This document shows, piece after piece, positions 46,479-55,744 of a DNA stretch of 64,000 bases; the stretch's first letter is position 1; each line of letters starts with the position of its first letter. Origin of the DNA: Flavimobilis massiliensis (GTDB lineage Bacteria; Actinomycetota; Actinomycetes; Actinomycetales; Cellulomonadaceae); contig NZ_LT964979.1 in assembly GCF_900240335.1 (NCBI RefSeq), positions 558,001 to 622,000 on the forward strand. Reading direction: 5' to 3'. Both the position numbers and the translations under genes were made by a program. The notes beneath the pieces are model-generated. The model did no database searches, had not been told where the DNA came from, and saw only the letters and a program-made list of their open reading frames with translations.

Positions 46479-48593
46479 TCAGGAGGCCTGGGGGACGTTC
46501 GCGACGCCGTCCGGGAGGAGGCGCCGGCCGAGCACCCGCTCGGACGTGCCCGTCCGGTCGAGGTACGGCGCGATGCCACCCGTCGCGAAGTGCCAACCCG
46601 CCCCGAGGATCATGCAGACGTCGATCTGCGTGACCTCCGCGACGACGCCCTCGTCGAGCATGTGACCGATCTCCGTCGCGAGCGCCGTGAGCACACGGTC
46701 AAGCACGCCGGCCTCGTCGAGCGCGCCCGGCCCGCCGGGCTCACCGAACACCTCCTGGATCGCGGGATCGACGCGCGCGGGAAGCCCCTTGGCGATCGGT
46801 GGCAGCACCACCGTGGTGCCTTCGGCGACGATCCGCTCGAGCCCGGGGGACCGCGCGAAGCGCGCGCCGAGGTTCTCCCGCAGTGACGTGAGGACGTGGA
46901 GCCCGACGGCCGGCCCGACGAGGTCGAACAGCGCGAACGGTCCCATGGGGAGCCCGAGCGGCCGCAGCGCGCGGTCAGCGACCTCGACGGGCGTGCCTTC
47001 CTCGACAGCCCTGACGATCTCGCCGAGCAGGAGGACGAGGAGTCGGTTGACGACGAAGCCGGGCCGGTCGGCGACGCCGACCGCCGTCTTGCGGAGACGG
47101 CGCGCGACGTCGAATGCCGTCGCGAGCGTCGCCTCGTCGGTCGCGTCCGCACGGACGACCTCGACGAGCGGCATCTGCGCGACCGGGTTGAAGAAGTGCA
47201 GCCCGACGACACGCTCGGGGTGCGCGAGGTCCGCGGCCATCTCGGAGACGGAGAGCGCCGACGTGTTCGTCGCGAGGACGGTCTCGGGCCCGACGATTCC
47301 CTCGACCTCGGCGAGCACGCGCTTCTTGAGCGCGAGCACCTCGGTGACGGCCTCGATGACGAGGTCGCACGCGGCCATGTCCTCGAGGACGGTCGTCCCG
47401 TGGACGGACGCGACGATGCGCGCGCCCGCGTCGGACGACATGCGCCCGGTCGCGACGAGTTTCTCGACCGTGCCCCGCACGTGTGCGAGACCCTTGGCGA
47501 CGCGCTCGTCGTCGAGGTCACGCATGACGACGGGGACGCCGAGACGCTGCGCGAGCAAGAGCGCGAGCTGCGCGGCCATGAGGCCCGCGCCGACGACGCC
47601 GACGCGCGTCACGGGACGCGCGAGCTCCTTCGGCGGAGCACCCTGCGGCTTCTTCGCAGCGTTGACCGATGAGAACGCGTAGATGCTCGCGCGGAGCTCG
47701 TCCGTCATGAGGAGGTCGGCGAGCGCCTCGTCCTCGGCGGCGAAACCCTCCTCGCGGGTCGTGCCGGGTCCGAGCGCGAGGAGGTCGAGGGCGCGGTAGG
47801 GCGCGGGGCGCGCGCCGGCGACGACGATGTCGACCTGCGCGCGGGCGCGGGCGACGACGGCCTCCCACTCGTCGGCGTCGACCGGCTCGGGCCGAGTGAC
47901 GACGGTCTCGCCGCGGACGACGGACGCCGCCCACGTGATCGACCGGGCGAGGAAGTCGGCGCTGTCGAGGAGGACGTCGGCGAGACCGATGTCGACGGCC
48001 TCGGCCGGCTTGTAGGGCCTGTTCTGCGCGGGACGCGTGAGGATGACCTCGCACGCGCGCTCGATGCCGACGAGGCGTGGCACGAGGTGCGCCCCGCCCC
48101 AGCCGGGCACGAGCCCGAGCGCGGTCTCGGGCAGCGCGAGCGCTCCGGCGGACGTCGACACGGTGCGGTAGTCACACGCGAGCGCGAGCTCGAGCCCGCC
48201 GCCGAGCGCGACGCCGTTGATGAAGGCGAACGTCGGCACATCTGCGTCGTGGAGGAGGTTGTACGCGGCGTGGCCAGCGCGGCCGAGCTCGCGCGCCTCG
48301 TCGCGCGTCGCGAGGTCTCCCGCCTGGGTGAGGTCCGCGCCGGCGGCGAGGACGTACGGCTTGCCCGTCACGCCGATCGCCTGGATCTCGCCCGCGGCGG
48401 CACGGGCTCGCAGGCCCTCGAGCGCGGTGCGCAGTCCCGCGAGGCCCTCGGGTCCGAGGGTCGTGGGCTTCGTGTGGTCGAGGCCGTTGTCGAGCGTGAC
48501 GAGGGCCATCGTGCCGGCGCCGCCTGGCATCGTCACGTCGCGGACGAGGGAGCGTGCGACGCGCTCGGCACGTGCGGAAGTCGTCGTGGTCAT
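46479..48593 (-). CDS. fadJ: fatty-acid oxidation complex alpha subunit: enoyl-CoA hydratase / 3-hydroxyacyl-CoA dehydrogenase
   Basis: A 704-residue bifunctional beta-oxidation enzyme. The N-terminal crotonase domain (~15-310) shows the oxyanion loop region PYVLAAGADLTQ and INGVALGGGLELALACDYR (in part). The NAD-binding domain starts at VGVVGAGLMAAQLALLLAQR (~330), and the 3-hydroxyacyl-CoA C-terminal domain contains the HFFNPVAQMPLVEVV signature. It hydrates enoyl-CoA and oxidises the 3-hydroxy product. ATG 48593 overlaps the fadA stop by 4 nt, so the pair is coupled as in other fadA-fadB/J operons. Confidence 0.92.
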   Translation of the reverse strand: MTTTTSARAERVARSLVRDVTMPGGAGTMALVTLDNGLDHTKPTTLGPEGLAGLRTALEGLRARAAAGEIQAIGVTGKPYVLAAGADLTQAGDLATRDEARELGRAGHAAYNLLHDADVPTFAFINGVALGGGLELALACDYRTVSTSAGALALPETALGLVPGWGGAHLVPRLVGIERACEVILTRPAQNRPYKPAEAVDIGLADVLLDSADFLARSITWAASVVRGETVVTRPEPVDADEWEAVVARARAQVDIVVAGARPAPYRALDLLALGPGTTREEGFAAEDEALADLLMTDELRASIYAFSSVNAAKKPQGAPPKELARPVTRVGVVGAGLMAAQLALLLAQRLGVPVVMRDLDDERVAKGLAHVRGTVEKLVATGRMSSDAGARIVASVHGTTVLEDMAACDLVIEAVTEVLALKKRVLAEVEGIVGPETVLATNTSALSVSEMAADLAHPERVVGLHFFNPVAQMPLVEVVRADATDEATLATAFDVARRLRKTAVGVADRPGFVVNRLLVLLLGEIVRAVEEGTPVEVADRALRPLGLPMGPFALFDLVGPAVGLHVLTSLRENLGARFARSPGLERIVAEGTTVVLPPIAKGLPARVDPAIQEVFGEPGGPGALDEAGVLDRVLTALATEIGHMLDEGVVAEVTQIDVCMILGAGWHFATGGIAPYLDRTGTSERVLGRRLLPDGVANVPQAS

Positions 48594-49846
48594 CGGTCAG
48601 TCCCCTCGGTCGCGGCGGGCACGTGGCCCGAGTAGTCGGCGTGGTGCGGGTTCTCCCAGACGACGGTGCCGCCCATGCCGAGCCCGACGCACATCGTCGT
48701 GAGGCCGTACCGGACCTCGGGGTGCGCCTCGAAGTGGCGGGCGAGCTGCGTCATGAGCCGCACCCCCGAGGCAGCAAGGGGGTGGCCGACGGCGATCGCA
48801 CCGCCGTCGGGGTTGACGCGCGGGTCGTCGTCGGCGAGCCCGAAGTGGTCGGTGAACGCGAGGACCTGGATCGCGAAGGCTTCGTTGATCTCGAAGAGGC
48901 CGATGTCGTCGATCGTCAGCCCTGCGGTGCGCAGGGCACGTTCGGTCGCGGGGATGGGCCCGAGGCCCATGACCTCGGGGTCGACGCCCGCGTACGCGAA
49001 GGAGACGAGGCGCATGCGGACGGGCAGACCGAGCTCGGCGGCGGTGTCACCAGCCGCGAGCAGGCACATCGTCGAGCCGTCGGTGAGGGGCGAGGCGTTG
49101 CCCGCGGTGACGCGGCCACCTGGCCGGAACGGGGTCTTGAGGTCCCGCATGCCTTCGATGGTCGTGCCGGGCCGGGGGAGCTCGTCGGCGGTCGCGAGGC
49201 CCCAGCCGAGCTCGGCGGACCTGACGGCGACGGGCACGAGGTCGGGCTCGACGCGGCCTGCGGCGAGCGCTGCGGCGTAGCGCCCCTGGGACTCCGCCCC
49301 GTAGGCGTCGGTGCGTTCCTTGGTGAGGTGGGGGTAGCGGTCGTGGAGCGTCTCGGCGGTCGCGCCCATGACGAGCGCGTCACCGTCGACGAGGCGGTCC
49401 GCGACGAAGCGGGGGTTGGGGTCGGCGTCGAAGCCCATGGGGTGGTGGCCCATGTGCTCGACGCCGCCGGCGACGGTGACGTCCTGCATGCCGGTGGCGA
49501 TCGCGGACGCGGTCGTCGTCACGGCGGTCATGGCGCCTGCGCACATGCGGTCGATCGCGAAGCCGGGGACGGTGCGGGGGAGCCCGGCGAGGACGGCGAC
49601 CGAGCGGCCGAGCGTGAGGCCCTGGTCGCCGCGCTGGGTCGTCGCGGCGATCGCGACCTCGTCGATGCGGTCGTGGGGGAGGGCGGGGACGCGGTCGAGG
49701 AGGCCGCGGAGGACGGCGACGGCGAGGTCGTCGGCGCGGGTCTCGGCGTAGAGACCGTCGGGGCGCGCCTTGCCGAACGGGGAGCGCACCCCCTCGACGA
49801 AGACAACGTCACGCAGTGCGCGACGTGCTGGCTGGGCCACGGGCAT
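48590..49846 (-). CDS. fadA: acetyl-CoA C-acyltransferase (3-ketoacyl-CoA thiolase)
   Basis: A 418-residue thiolase. The nucleophilic cysteine is in FAIDRMCAGAMTAV (~residue 103), the histidine in GGAIAVGHPLAASG (~364) and the second cysteine in MCVGLGMGG (~396). It releases acetyl-CoA in the last beta-oxidation step. ATG 49846 has AGGAG 6 nt upstream. The promoter region contains a GATAC-N5-GTATC inverted repeat (49902-49916) overlapping a TATCGT -10 candidate. Confidence 0.93.
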   Translation of the reverse strand: MPVAQPARRALRDVVFVEGVRSPFGKARPDGLYAETRADDLAVAVLRGLLDRVPALPHDRIDEVAIAATTQRGDQGLTLGRSVAVLAGLPRTVPGFAIDRMCAGAMTAVTTTASAIATGMQDVTVAGGVEHMGHHPMGFDADPNPRFVADRLVDGDALVMGATAETLHDRYPHLTKERTDAYGAESQGRYAAALAAGRVEPDLVPVAVRSAELGWGLATADELPRPGTTIEGMRDLKTPFRPGGRVTAGNASPLTDGSTMCLLAAGDTAAELGLPVRMRLVSFAYAGVDPEVMGLGPIPATERALRTAGLTIDDIGLFEINEAFAIQVLAFTDHFGLADDDPRVNPDGGAIAVGHPLAASGVRLMTQLARHFEAHPEVRYGLTTMCVGLGMGGTVVWENPHHADYSGHVPAATEGTDR

Positions 49847-49901
49847 GGCTTCTCCTGATCTGGACGACGGTGTCCGGAGCGGTTCGCTCGTTCAGGTACA
49901 C

Positions 49902-49916
49902 GATACCGCGAGTATC
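49902..49916 (-). promoter_or_regulatory. inverted repeat operator candidate for fadA-fadJ
   Basis: GATAC and GTATC separated by CGCGA. On the minus strand TATCGT, part of the right half, is a candidate -10 with TTGCGC 19 bp upstream, so binding would block transcription. A TetR-type fatty-acid regulator is one possibility. Confidence 0.45.
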
Positions 49917-49964
49917 AGCAAAAAGCGCAAGAGGTGGGTCCGAGGTCCCTCGACAGGTCTCCCG

Positions 49965-50969
49965 TCAGCCCCGACGCAGCCGGCGCACGACGCGCTTCGC
50001 GGTCGGAAGCACCCGGTCCCACACGTCGAACAACGGCCCGAACGGCACCTCGACCGTGCCGAGAAGCTCGTCCGTGTGCTGGGCGAACGACTTCTTGAAC
50101 TCGCTGATACCGTCGTTGAGCAGCCCGTTCATGTCGTAACGTCGCGCCCCGGCCTCCGCCGCGAGCCGCACCGCGTGCCACTTCACCGGCGCGTTCGCCC
50201 GCAACTTCCGGCCCGTGTCGTCGACGCCCCCGTAGAGCTCGAACGCCGTCGAGCCCGAGAGGACGTCCCACACGAACGAGCACGGGCGTCCGTCCTCGAA
50301 CGCCGCGACGAGAAGCGAGGCCTCACCCAGCTCGCGGTGGATCGCGAGGTAGTAATCGTCGTCATGGAGCGCGAACCCCGCATGCTCCGCCGAGACCTTG
50401 TAGAGCTCGATGACCGCGCGCACCTCGGCCTCGTCCGTCACCCGCCGCACCTCGAGCCCCGTCCGGGCCGCCTTGCGGATGTCGTACCGCGTCGAGCGGC
50501 CCGCAGCCGCGAGGAGCTCGTCCTCCGGTTTCGTGAGGTCGAGGATGAGCGTGCTCGGGTAGAGGATCGTGTGCTCGGCCGGTCGCGACCCCGGCAGGTC
50601 AAGCTCGGTGCCTGCGTCCCAGTCCGGCTCGAGCGCGACGCCGATGCCACGGACCTCTCGGCGGCAGTGCTCGACGACCGCCCGGGCGACGGCGGACCGC
50701 TCGGAGGCCGTCCCGACGCCGTCGGACCCGACGAACGGGCCCCGTGGCACGTGGGCGAACGCGCGGAACGGTGCCGGCAGCCGACGGACGAGCACCTGGG
50801 CACCGCCGACGGTCCGCCCGTCGTCGTTGACCGCGCGAAGCCTCAGCGCGCGCCACGCTCCCGTCGCCTTGACCTCGCCCCAGCCCCACAGCTGGAGCGG
50901 GTGACCACCACCCGCGTCCACCAGTCGGTTCCACTCGGCAGGGTCGGTGACAGTCTCGATGTGCAGCAC
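49965..50969 (-). CDS. FemX/FemAB-type peptidoglycan cross-bridge aminoacyl ligase
   Basis: A 334-residue protein of the FemABX group (tandem GNAT folds) that uses aminoacyl-tRNA to add an amino acid to the lipid II stem peptide. Features include HPLQLWGWGEVKATG near residue 23, FAHVPRGPFVG (~72), LLAAAGRSTRYDIRKAARTG (~152) and the FELYGGVDD / KWHAVRLAAEAGARRYDMNG stretch (~240-280). GTG 50969 lies 6 nt after TAGGGT, which begins with the stop codon of rnd, so it may be transcribed both alone and with rnd. Amino-acid specificity is not readable, and Ser or Thr would fit the cross-bridge model proposed below. Confidence 0.85.
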   Translation of the reverse strand: MLHIETVTDPAEWNRLVDAGGGHPLQLWGWGEVKATGAWRALRLRAVNDDGRTVGGAQVLVRRLPAPFRAFAHVPRGPFVGSDGVGTASERSAVARAVVEHCRREVRGIGVALEPDWDAGTELDLPGSRPAEHTILYPSTLILDLTKPEDELLAAAGRSTRYDIRKAARTGLEVRRVTDEAEVRAVIELYKVSAEHAGFALHDDDYYLAIHRELGEASLLVAAFEDGRPCSFVWDVLSGSTAFELYGGVDDTGRKLRANAPVKWHAVRLAAEAGARRYDMNGLLNDGISEFKKSFAQHTDELLGTVEVPFGPLFDVWDRVLPTAKRVVRRLRRG

Positions 50970-50978
50970 CCGACAACC

Positions 50979-52220
50979 CTATCCGGCGGCGCCGATCGCG
51001 GCCGCGAGCGGCCCCGCGAGCAAGTCCGTCTGCCAGACGCGCGCGCCCCGCGCAGCGAGCGCCGCAGTGACGCTCTCCTCCGTCACCTGCGCGGGCGGGG
51101 ACCAGCACAGCCGGCGCAGCGCGTCGGGCTGCAGGAGATTCTCGACGGGGACGGTGAGGAGCTCGGAGAGCTCCGCGACGACGGCCTTCGCCGCCTCGAG
51201 CCGGGCCGCGGCCGCAGGCTCGCGATCGGCCCACGCACGCGGCGGCGGCGGGGCGTCCGTCCGCGGCCCGCGCAGAGGCGGGAGATCGGCCTCAGGCAGC
51301 GCGAGGGCCACGTCGATCGCCGTCTGCCACATCGGTGCCCGGCGCGATGTGCCACGTCCCGAGAATGTCGGCAGCGCCGTGAGCGCGCCGACGTTGCGCG
51401 GCAGGGCCTGCGCCGCCGCGATGATCGCCCGGTCGGGAAGGACTCGGCCCGGTGAGATGTCGCGTCGTCGGGCGTTGTCCTCGCGCGCCTGCCACAGCGA
51501 CCGCACGACGGCGAGCTGCCGCCGCGAGCGCAGCGCGTGAACTCCCGAGACGCGCCGCCACGGGTCGACCCGCGGCGCGGGCGGCGGCGCGAGGCGTACG
51601 GCCTCGAACTCCTGGCGCGCCCACTCAGCCTTGCCTGCAGCCTCGAGCCGCTCGGCGAGCGCGTCGCGCAGGTCGACGAGCACCTCGACGTCGAGCGCCG
51701 CGTACGTGAGCCACGACGCCGGCAACGGACGCGTCGACCAGTCGACCGCAGAGTGCTCCTTCGCGAGACCGAGGCCGAGCACCTCTGCGACGACCGCGCC
51801 GAGCCCGACACGCTCGAGCCCCAGCAGGCGTGCCGCGAGCTCCGTGTCGAAGATCGCGTCCGGTACGAGACCTTGCTCGCTCAGCGGGTGGAGGTCCTGT
51901 GAGGCCGCATGGAACACCCACTCGGTCCCGCGCAGCGCGTCGTTGACCGCCGCGAGGTCGGGGAGCGCGACCGGGTCGATGAGCATCGTGCCCGCACCCG
52001 TGCGGCGCAGCTGCACGAGATAGTTCTGCTGCCCGTAGCGGTAGCCCGACGCGCGCTCGGCGTCGACGGCCACCGGCCCCACACCACCGGCGAGGGCGTC
52101 GACGGCCCGGTCGAGCCCGGACTGCGTCGTGAGGACGTCGGGCACCCCGTCGGCGGGGGTCGTCAGAGGGGTGACGTCGGGCTCCTCGTCCGCGGAAGCG
52201 GACGGTGCGGTCTGGCTCAT
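50979..52220 (-). CDS. rnd: ribonuclease D-like 3'-5' exonuclease with HRDC domain
   Basis: A 413-residue DnaQ-fold exonuclease. Exo I is PVAVDAERASGYRYGQ (DxE, ~residue 53), Exo II FHAASQDLHPL (~107) and Exo III SWLTYAALDVEVL (~176). An HRDC domain at ~225-300 (ALRSRRQLAVVRSLWQARED) binds RNA. It trims the 3' ends of structured RNAs. ATG 52220 follows TAACCT (complement of 52228-52233) by 7 nt, a leaderless start. It sits between DUF3000 and femX, the usual neighbourhood in related genomes for the first of these. Confidence 0.9.
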   Translation of the reverse strand: MSQTAPSASADEEPDVTPLTTPADGVPDVLTTQSGLDRAVDALAGGVGPVAVDAERASGYRYGQQNYLVQLRRTGAGTMLIDPVALPDLAAVNDALRGTEWVFHAASQDLHPLSEQGLVPDAIFDTELAARLLGLERVGLGAVVAEVLGLGLAKEHSAVDWSTRPLPASWLTYAALDVEVLVDLRDALAERLEAAGKAEWARQEFEAVRLAPPPAPRVDPWRRVSGVHALRSRRQLAVVRSLWQAREDNARRRDISPGRVLPDRAIIAAAQALPRNVGALTALPTFSGRGTSRRAPMWQTAIDVALALPEADLPPLRGPRTDAPPPPRAWADREPAAAARLEAAKAVVAELSELLTVPVENLLQPDALRRLCWSPPAQVTEESVTAALAARGARVWQTDLLAGPLAAAIGAAG

Positions 52221-52289
52221 GGGGGCAAGGTTAGACCTGCGCGGTCCGGCAACCCGCGAACGACGCGGCCCGGAGCGGGGCGGACGTCG

Positions 52290-52862
52290 TCAGCGTCGGT
52301 CGTCGATCGACGTCACACCGACCGGCGGCACACCTGCGAAGAGACGCAGGACGTGCGCCCACGCGGTGAGGAACGCGCCGACGTCCGGATCGACCGCGGA
52401 CCATGACGCGCGCAGCTCGAGCTCGACCTCCTCGGGGCGGCCGGCGACCGCGCCGTGGCTCGTCGTGATGGTCCGAGTCACCGAGCCTCCCGGCTCGACC
52501 GGCGCGACCGGGCACGCTTCGAGCGCCTCGAGCATCCAGTCCCAGGCGACCTCGGGGAGCATCGGGTCACCCGACATCTCCTCGTCGAGCTCGGCCCGGA
52601 CGAGGACGATGACGCGGAACGTGCCGTCGTCGACCGGGGTGAGCGGCGGGTCGTAGAGGACGACGAACGTGCCGTCGGCGACCTCGTCGTCGGGCACACC
52701 CGCACGAGCGAGGGAGCCCGAGAGCGCGACCGCGTACGCCGCGGCGCGCGAAGGTGCGGGAACCTCCCGCACCTCGACGCCCGCGCCGAGGGCTGCGGCA
52801 CGCAACGAGGCGAGCGCCTGCGCGAACGGCGCGGGCAGCTGCGTGAGCGCGGTGGCGACCAT
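52290..52862 (-). CDS. DUF3000 protein
   Basis: A 190-residue soluble protein of the actinobacterial DUF3000 family, regularly encoded next to the HRDC ribonuclease. It has a helical N-terminal part (LPAPFAQALASLRAAALGAG) followed by alternating strands (FVVLYDPPLTPVDDGTFRVI) and a second strand-rich half after MSGDPMLPEVAWDWMLEAL. Function unknown. ATG 52862 lies 6 nt after TAGAGT (complement of 52869-52874), a leaderless layout. It is divergent from gnd. Confidence 0.85.
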   Translation of the reverse strand: MVATALTQLPAPFAQALASLRAAALGAGVEVREVPAPSRAAAYAVALSGSLARAGVPDDEVADGTFVVLYDPPLTPVDDGTFRVIVLVRAELDEEMSGDPMLPEVAWDWMLEALEACPVAPVEPGGSVTRTITTSHGAVAGRPEEVELELRASWSAVDPDVGAFLTAWAHVLRLFAGVPPVGVTSIDDRR

Positions 52863-53009
52863 GGCGTCACTCTAGGCATCCGGCGCGCGGTCGCCCGAGC
52901 GCCACGCCGCGGACCCGGACCGTCACATGCTGGTCGTCCGGGCGGCTCCGCCGGACCGCGGGATATCCTCGCAGGCGGAACATGTTCATCCGGAGGGAGA
53001 GTTCACACG

Positions 53010-54443
53010 ATGACGGCACGCGCCCAGATCGGCGTCACGGGGCTTGCGGTGATGGGCCGCAACCTCGCCCGCAACTTCGCACGACACGGCTACACGGTGG
53101 CGGTCCACAACCGCTCGTACGCCAAGACCGCCTCGCTCGTCGCGGACCACGGTGACGACGGCGACTTCGTCCCGTCTGAGTCGATGGCCGACTTCGTCGC
53201 CTCGCTCGCGCGGCCGCGCAAGGTCGTCATCATGGTGAAGGCCGGTGCCGCGACGGACGCCGTCATCGCCGAACTCGTCCCCCTCCTCGAGGAGGGTGAC
53301 ATCGTCATCGACGCCGGCAACGCCCACTTCCCGGACACGCGCCGCCGCGAGGCCGAGCTCAAGGCTCACGGCCTCCACTTCGTCGGCACCGGTGTCTCGG
53401 GCGGCGAGGAGGGCGCGCTCAACGGCCCGTCGATCATGCCCGGCGGCTCGCCCGAGTCCTACGAGTGGCTCGGCCCGATCCTCGAGGACATCTCGGCGAA
53501 GGTCGACGGCGTCCCGTGCTGCACATACGTCGGCCCCGACGGGGCGGGCCACTTCGTCAAGATGGTCCACAACGGCATCGAGTACGCGGACATGCAGCTC
53601 ATCGCCGAGGCCTACGACCTGCTCAAGCAGGGCCTGGGCGCCTCGGCGCAGGAGATCGGCGAGATCTTCGCCGAGTGGAACAAGGGCGACCTCGAGTCGT
53701 TCCTCATCGAGATCACGGCCGACGTCCTCGCGCACGTCGACGCCGAGACCGGCAAGGCGTTCGTCGACGTCGTGCTCGACCGTGCGGAGCAGAAGGGTAC
53801 GGGCCGCTGGACGGTTCAGAACGCCCTCGACCTCGGCGTGCCGATCACGGGTATCGCGGAGGCGACGTTCGCCCGCGCGCTCTCGGGCTCGGTCCCGCAG
53901 CGCGAGGCCGGACGCGTCCTGCCCGCCGAGTCCGGCGCGTGGGAGATCAGCGACCGCGCAGCGTTCATCGAGGACGTGCGCCTCGCGCTCTACGCCTCGA
54001 AGGTCGTCGCGTACTCGCAGGGCTTCGACCAGATCGCCGCGGCGTCCGCCGAGCTCGGCTGGAACATCGACCGTGGTGCGATGGCCCGGATCTGGCGTGG
54101 CGGCTGCATCATCCGCGCCCGCTTCCTCAACCGCATCACCGAGGCCTACGAGCGCAACCCGGAGCTCTCGCTCCTCCTCGCCGACCCGTACTTTACGGAG
54201 CAGGTCGGCCAGGGCGTCAGCGCATGGCGTCGGATCGTCGCGCAGGCAGCACTCAACGGCGTGCCGACCCCCGCGTTCTCGTCGTCGCTCGCCTACTACG
54301 ACGGCGTCCGCGCCGAGCGTCTGCCCGCGAACCTCATCCAGGCGCAGCGCGACTTCTTCGGGGCGCACACGTACCAGCGGGTCGACAAGGACGGCGTCTT
54401 CCACACCGAGTGGACGGGTGACCGGACCGAGTCCGACGCCTGA
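53010..54443 (+). CDS. gnd: 6-phosphogluconate dehydrogenase (decarboxylating)
   Basis: A 477-residue enzyme of the pentose phosphate pathway that oxidises 6-phosphogluconate to ribulose-5-phosphate and CO2 with NADP+. The dinucleotide motif is IGVTGLAVMGRNLARN (GxAxMG), substrate residues are in VGTGVSGGEEGALNGPSIMPGG (in parts, ~125-145) and the signature VGPDGAGHFVKMVHNGIEY (~178) holds the catalytic Lys. Length is that of the long, typical form. ATG 53010 has CGGAGGGAGA 8 nt upstream. TATCCT at 52964-52969 may be the -10. A large terminator follows. Confidence 0.97.
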   Translation: MTARAQIGVTGLAVMGRNLARNFARHGYTVAVHNRSYAKTASLVADHGDDGDFVPSESMADFVASLARPRKVVIMVKAGAATDAVIAELVPLLEEGDIVIDAGNAHFPDTRRREAELKAHGLHFVGTGVSGGEEGALNGPSIMPGGSPESYEWLGPILEDISAKVDGVPCCTYVGPDGAGHFVKMVHNGIEYADMQLIAEAYDLLKQGLGASAQEIGEIFAEWNKGDLESFLIEITADVLAHVDAETGKAFVDVVLDRAEQKGTGRWTVQNALDLGVPITGIAEATFARALSGSVPQREAGRVLPAESGAWEISDRAAFIEDVRLALYASKVVAYSQGFDQIAAASAELGWNIDRGAMARIWRGGCIIRARFLNRITEAYERNPELSLLLADPYFTEQVGQGVSAWRRIVAQAALNGVPTPAFSSSLAYYDGVRAERLPANLIQAQRDFFGAHTYQRVDKDGVFHTEWTGDRTESDA

Positions 54444-54461
54444 CCGACCTCCCGTCCCGCG

Positions 54462-54506
54462 CGGCGGGGCACCGAGCCGGTGACGACACCGGCCGGCGCC
54501 CCGCCG
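54462..54506 (+). terminator. gnd terminator
   Basis: 54462-54482 pairs with 54487-54506 (about 18 pairs with one bulge) over an ACGA loop, 18 nt past the gnd stop. Confidence 0.8.
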
Positions 54507-54556
54507 TCGCCGTACGACCACGTGACCGGGACCGCCCGGAAGCCCGAGGAGCCGAC

Positions 54557-55744
54557 ATGACCCCGCACGGAACGACCGCCGTGACCCGCGAGCTGGCACG
54601 GCGCACGGGCACGCAGCCGGGGGACTGGTTCCTCGTGCACAAGGCGCGCTACGGCATGGAGGTCGTCCTGCGCGCGCTCGCCGAACACCGGGGACCGGGC
54701 GAGGTCGTCACGCAGATCCTCACGTGCGCGACCGCGGTCGACCCGATCCTCGTCGCCGGTCACGCCGCGGTGCACGCGGACGTCGCACCCGCGTCGCTCG
54801 CGATCGATCCGGCGCAACTCGTCGTCGGGGAGCGCACGCGCGCGATCGTCCTCCAGCACACGTTCGGCGTCATCGACGCCGCGACGGCGCGCGGGCTTCG
54901 GGACGCGGCCGACGACGCGGGCGCCCTGCTGCTCGAGGACTCGGCGCACTGCGTCGGACGGCTCGCCCGCCGTCCCGACGGCCGCCCGTACGCGGACGTG
55001 TCCGTCCACTCGTTCGGGGTTGAGAAGATGCTCCCGACACGCTTCGGCGGCGCCGTGTGGGTCGCGCCCGACATGGCCGACGCCGCGCTGCGGGACCTCG
55101 TCCGCGCACGCCTCGCCGAGCTTCCTGCGGTGGGCCGGCGGCTCGACCTCCTCGCGCGCGTCTACCGGACGCAGAACCGCGTGCTCAACCGCCTGCCGCG
55201 GCGCGTCTCCCGGACGTTGCGCTCGGGCCTCGTCCGGGCCGGGCTGCTCGACCCCGCGATCGCTCCCGTCGAGATGCGCGGCGGGCTCCCGTATCGGCCG
55301 TCGGCCCCGTCCGCATGGATGGTCGCACAGGTCGCCGCAGCACTCCCTGCGCTCGACGCCGACGAGTCCCGGCGTGCGGCGTGCGTCACCGCGTACGTCG
55401 ACGTGCTCGCGGACGTCGTCGAGCTCCCCGCGACGATCGTCGACGCCGCCTCGCGCGCCGAACTCCAGCCGCTCCTGCGGCTCCCGGTGCTCGCACGCGA
55501 CGAGGACGCGGCCGAGCGGCTGCTCGCGACGCTCACGGCAGCCCACGTCCACGCGGGCCGGTGGTACCGGCCCGCGCTGTTCCCGGGAGTCGACGACCCC
55601 GCTGTCTACGGTTACGCACCGGGCGACCCGCGCCTCGCGGTGAGCGAGGACGCCGTCTCGAGGCTCGTCAACCTCCCGACCAACGTCACGGTTGAGCGTG
55701 CCCGTGAGATCGCCAGCGTCGTGAGGCGGGCCGTCAGCGGTTGA
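54557..55744 (+). CDS. DegT/DnrJ/EryC1/StrS-family PLP-dependent aminotransferase-like protein
   Basis: A 395-residue fold-type I PLP protein of the DegT family, which usually makes amino sugars or related surface metabolites. LLLEDSAHCVGR (~125-135) holds the Asp/Ser/His of the cofactor pocket, and SVHSFGVEKMLPTRFGG has the probable PLP lysine K157. The early QILTCATAVDPILVAG corresponds to the family's substrate loop. The product is unknown. ATG 54557 has GAGGAG 9 nt upstream. Its 3' end overlaps the convergent ATP-grasp gene by 11 bp. With a peptidoglycan-type ligase next door, a cell-envelope role is plausible but unproven. Confidence 0.7.
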   Translation: MTPHGTTAVTRELARRTGTQPGDWFLVHKARYGMEVVLRALAEHRGPGEVVTQILTCATAVDPILVAGHAAVHADVAPASLAIDPAQLVVGERTRAIVLQHTFGVIDAATARGLRDAADDAGALLLEDSAHCVGRLARRPDGRPYADVSVHSFGVEKMLPTRFGGAVWVAPDMADAALRDLVRARLAELPAVGRRLDLLARVYRTQNRVLNRLPRRVSRTLRSGLVRAGLLDPAIAPVEMRGGLPYRPSAPSAWMVAQVAAALPALDADESRRAACVTAYVDVLADVVELPATIVDAASRAELQPLLRLPVLARDEDAAERLLATLTAAHVHAGRWYRPALFPGVDDPAVYGYAPGDPRLAVSEDAVSRLVNLPTNVTVERAREIASVVRRAVSG

